Part shown: piece by piece, positions 25,014 through 27,500 of the stretch
Position numbering within the stretch: the first letter of the stretch is position 1
Layout: each line of letters begins with the position of its first letter
Source of the DNA: Prorocentrum cordatum
Taxonomy: Eukaryota; Sar; Dinophyceae; Prorocentrales; Prorocentraceae
NCBI GenBank assembly: GCA_963575745.1
Contig: CAUYUJ010006503.1
Span: 1 to 27,500 of the forward strand
Direction: 5' to 3'
DNA: 27,500 bases
Position numbers and translations under genes: made by a program
The notes under the pieces: model-generated
Database searches by the model: none
Told to the model about the DNA's origin: nothing
What the model saw: only the letters and a program-made list of their open reading frames with translations

Positions 25014-25705
25014 GGGGGGGTCGGGCGGACCCCAAGCAGGGCGCCATCATCCGCTGCCCTCGCAACTGGGGCACCCATGCGGAGGTTGACTCGATTGGCG
25101 CCGTGCGCGCCGCGAGGGCCAGGGGCCCTATCGGTGGAGTCAGTGGCATCCTGCTGACTCCAGGCACTGAGATCGGAATTGAAGTCAGTGCCCCCCGTGA
25201 TGCCGACGCCCGTGGCGTCCGGGCCATCGCGCACAGTCCCTCCAGGAGTGGGAGCCACTGGGGGGGGGCCCTGAGGGTGAAAGGGAAGGGTGGGAGGAAT
25301 AGAATCGAAGGTGGGGAGCAGAAGGAAAGCGCTGTCTTGACTGCCAGGATTGCCAAGATTACCAGGATTGCGACCGAAGGTCGCTTCTTCTCTTGTATTT
25401 GCCGGGCTTCTACTGTGGACCCCATCGTCTCCTCGGCTGAAAGCCGAATTGTCATTCATCCTTTCGCCAGGAGCTGCGGGATCGATCGGCGGATCCGACA
25501 TAGGATTGTTCGTCATGAGGCTGGTCGGATCTGCTTCAGGACCTGGCGGCGAGGGTTGTCCAGGAGGGATCTGGGACGGGGTGTTTCCAAGGGGAGAGTT
25601 GGCTGCTGCCAGTGCTTGGACCCCCAGGTCCTGCACTAGGCTCATGCCCCCGCCCTGTCTTCCCCCAGGATGACCGGCACCACGATCCGAAGTCCCTTCC
25701 TCCAT
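24935..25705 (-). CDS. N-terminal part of the long - strand gene
   Basis: The chosen start (ATG at 25705, MEEGTSDRGAGHPGG) is uncertain, because the frame is open further upstream. The chain is rich in Pro, Gly, Asn and Asp: MSLVQDLGVQALAAANSPLG, DPTSLMTNNPMSDPPIDPAA, RNPGNLGNPGSQDSAFLLLP and GVGITGGTDFNSDLSAWSQQ. It looks disordered, with no signal peptide or membrane span. It is credible to about 25020, where a G7 run (25014-25020, + strand) moves the coding frame; the last 25 residues are shadow. No family is recognised. Confidence 0.5.
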   Translation of the reverse strand: MEEGTSDRGAGHPGGRQGGGMSLVQDLGVQALAAANSPLGNTPSQIPPGQPSPPGPEADPTSLMTNNPMSDPPIDPAAPGERMNDNSAFSRGDDGVHSRSPANTREEATFGRNPGNLGNPGSQDSAFLLLPTFDSIPPTLPFHPQGPPPVAPTPGGTVRDGPDATGVGITGGTDFNSDLSAWSQQDATDSTDRAPGPRGAHGANRVNLRMGAPVARAADDGALLGVRPTPPGRGDPGVAPSCRRNCSLQLREAPPE

Positions 25706-25949
25706 AGAGCTAAGCCTGACCTGGCAGGCTGGTGCTGCGCCTCGCCAGGGACTGCGCCGCGAGCAACGCTGGGATATGGCCGCCCGCGGCCCGAGGGAGG
25801 CGGCGCCCGCCCAGCGATGCGTCGGGCGCCCCCTTGAGCCTGGGAGACTGGCAAGCGAGTGCCAGGCCCAGGAGAGGGCTTGAGCCAGGCTGCGGGCTGG
25901 TGGGGTTACGCGAAGCGTCTAGAAATTAAAAACCCTTCAACAACACGGC

Positions 25950-26240
25950 GGGAATCCTACGCGTTGGCCTCCGCGAACAGGTCCTCGGGGTCCTCTTGGG
26001 CCGTCCCGAGAGCCTCCTGGCCTGACTTGGTCTGTCATCGTGCCCTCTTGGGCGGTCTTGGAGTTCTCTCGGGGTCCTCCTCGGCATCTTGGGGGGCCCT
26101 CCAGGGCTTCCTGGGCCCGTTAGTGGGTCCGGCAGGGGCGTCCGGGAGGCCGGGGAACTCCTGGGGGCCCTCTGCACGGGTGTCCAGAGGACCCTGGTGG
26201 CCAGGGATCCAATGGGGCCCCTGGGGCCCAGGATCGGGGA
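25950..26240 (+). repeat. Third CTTGGGG-like repeat block
   Basis: Words such as GGTCCTCTTGGGCCGTC, TCCTCGGCATCTTGGGG and GGGGTCCTC recall the family at 2440-3340, though the diagnostic core (GAGCGTCGGGAAGCC) is not seen. It is either a diverged copy or only compositionally similar. Confidence 0.5.
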
Positions 26241-26660
26241 GTGTGCTTTAGGGGGAGATGTCGGGAAATACACGCAAAAGAACATGGGAATCTATACGTT
26301 TATATATATACACACAAGACTTGCAGCTCGCTGCGCTTCGCTTGGAGGTCTCGGCACGATGCGCCGGCGTAAAGTGTGCGAGTGAAGTGCGACTACGCGG
26401 GCTGAAGCGTCGGCGATGGGCAGGGGCGGGGATGGGACGGTCACGGGCGCACGGGCGTCGGCCCATGGAGTGCGCGCGCGCCGTGCGCGCGCGCCGAGTT
26501 GGCAAGGGGCGACGCGCGCGACGGTCATCGGCGATGAGACTAGGCGGGGACGCAACGCCGAGGGCAGGGGAAAGGAGAGGGAGGCTTCGGATGAGGTGAA
26601 TGCAACGAAAAGGGCGCCGGCAACGATGGTGGCCTCATACCTCTGCAGATTTGGGTTGGG
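26241..26660. other. GC-rich intergenic stretch, no gene seen
   Basis: Contains a short TATATATACACAC tract (26299-26312) and a GCGCGCGCGCC-rich area with an imperfect inverted repeat near 26470-26492. No frame shows a domain. Confidence 0.4.
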
Positions 26661-26664
26661 AAGG

Positions 26665-27499
26665 TCACGGGCGGCGACGCCGCGCAGTTTGGTGATGATG
26701 TTTTTTTCTCACTGAGTGCAGAGGCGATCCTGGCGCGGTGCTCTGCAAAATCGGAGCGGCGACGAACGCCCCCGAGCCTGCTTTTAAAAAATCGGCGCGT
26801 AGCTCAGCGTCCCGGACTTCCCGAGAGGAAGCGTTCGCGCGCCTGGTGTACAAATCTGCGCGGCTGGGTGGGCGGACCCTGGAGGCACCTTGCTTCTTGG
26901 ACATCTTGGCTGGCTTCTTGGTCACTGGGCCTGTCGGCGTCACCGCTGCAGGGTGCTTGCGGGGCCCGCTGGGCTCTGCCGCGGGCGAAGGGAGCGCTGA
27001 CGGCACGGCGTCCTGCGTGGGCGTGTTCGGCGCGCACGAGGCCCACGTGATGAACTGAGGGTACTTTTTGTGGAGGTTGTGCAGCGGGGTGAGCAACCTG
27101 TCCGGGACGTTACTCGCAACCAAGAAACAGAAATTGTGAAGCTCCTTGACTGTCTTGTCGGTGCCGTCCATCATCTTGAACTGCCTGGTGAGGCTGAGGC
27201 GGTTGTTGGTTTTGGCTGAATTGATCTTGAAGCTCGAGTGTTTCTCATTCGCAGGGACCTCAAAGTCGGCCTCGAAGTGGCTGTGCGTGAGTGTCCGCGG
27301 TGAACTGTAGGACGTGCTTGTGGGCGGCGGCGGCGGTGCGCGGGTTCAGTCCGAAAGCCACGCGCACGCGCGCCCAGCTCGGATTGGGGTTCCCCTGGCA
27401 GAACGCTCGTGCGAAACCGCAGTGGGCGGTCTGAACTCCAAGAGGTGCCGGTGAGACGTCGTGGACGGCGATGGCGTCTTTCCACGACGTGGTGAGTCC
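26665..27499 (-). CDS. C-terminal part of an unrecognised gene, runs off the window
   Basis: From the window edge one - frame reads GLTTSWKDAIAVHDVSPAP, HCGFARAFCQGNPNPSWARV and RVAFGLNPRTAAAAHKHVLQ. Near 27290 the frame changes by one base, and the text continues HFEADFEVPANEKHSSFKIN, LSLTRQFKMMDGTDKTVKEL, HNFCFLVASNVPDRLLTPLH and KKYPQFITWASCAPN. A Pro/Ala-rich linker, then a basic stretch (TKKPAKMSKKQGASR) and a His/Lys/Arg tail (RKKHHHQTARRRRP) lead to the stop. The ATG at 27174 is internal. The first part is a folded-looking domain and the tail could bind nucleic acid or act as a nuclear localisation signal; both are inference. No family is recognised. The frame change is an indel, an error, or an unseen short intron. 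Confidence 0.5.
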
Positions 27500-27500
27500 A

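Noticed and set aside
27335-27365. T-arm-like GGGTTCAGTCC
   Set aside because: Inside the edge gene's coding frame, with no cloverleaf.

Overview
The window looks like nuclear DNA from a microalgal eukaryote, most likely a dinoflagellate. It is GC-rich, crowded with microsatellites and long tandem arrays, and has no bacterial-style operons, Shine-Dalgarno sites or CRISPR. It carries decayed non-LTR retroelement pieces whose domain order resembles elements common in dinoflagellate genomes; that resemblance rests on memory, not on a search. The genus cannot be fixed from the sequence.

Layout. 1-5341: almost entirely repeats (CTC/TCC tracts, an alternating purine-pyrimidine tract, a CTTGGGG-rich repeat family, GT/GTTGGT arrays, a 90-bp tandem array, a large ATC/CTC block) with two short coding-like islands. 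5342-10323, + strand: a non-LTR retroelement with AP-endonuclease, reverse transcriptase (YADD), three zinc fingers and a helical 3' ORF in an overlapping frame. 10324-13440: microsatellites, an inverted copy of the CTTGGGG family, a nuclease-like retroelement fragment on the - strand, and a CTC/GAG inverted pair able to fold into a very long hairpin. 13455-16720, + strand: remnants of a second retroelement (C-terminal half of an RNase H domain and a possible zinc knuckle). 17506-18908, - strand: a decayed gene that starts just after a pyrimidine-tract/AG site, has a Cys cluster and a polyalanine run, and is broken by three TGA codons and one frameshift. 19160-20625: a CTC tract, a G-rich array and two modules ending in GTGAGATCGATA arrays. 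20821-25705, - strand: a long coding region of unknown function, split mainly at G/C homopolymers. 25950-26240: a third CTTGGGG-like block. 26665-27499, - strand: the C-terminal part of an unrecognised gene that runs off the window.

The parts do not form one pathway. The common thread is retroelement protein fragments and low-complexity DNA, plus two unrecognised host-like or element-encoded genes on the - strand. Many single-base frame breaks fall on homopolymers, so the true gene structures depend on whether those run lengths are correct.
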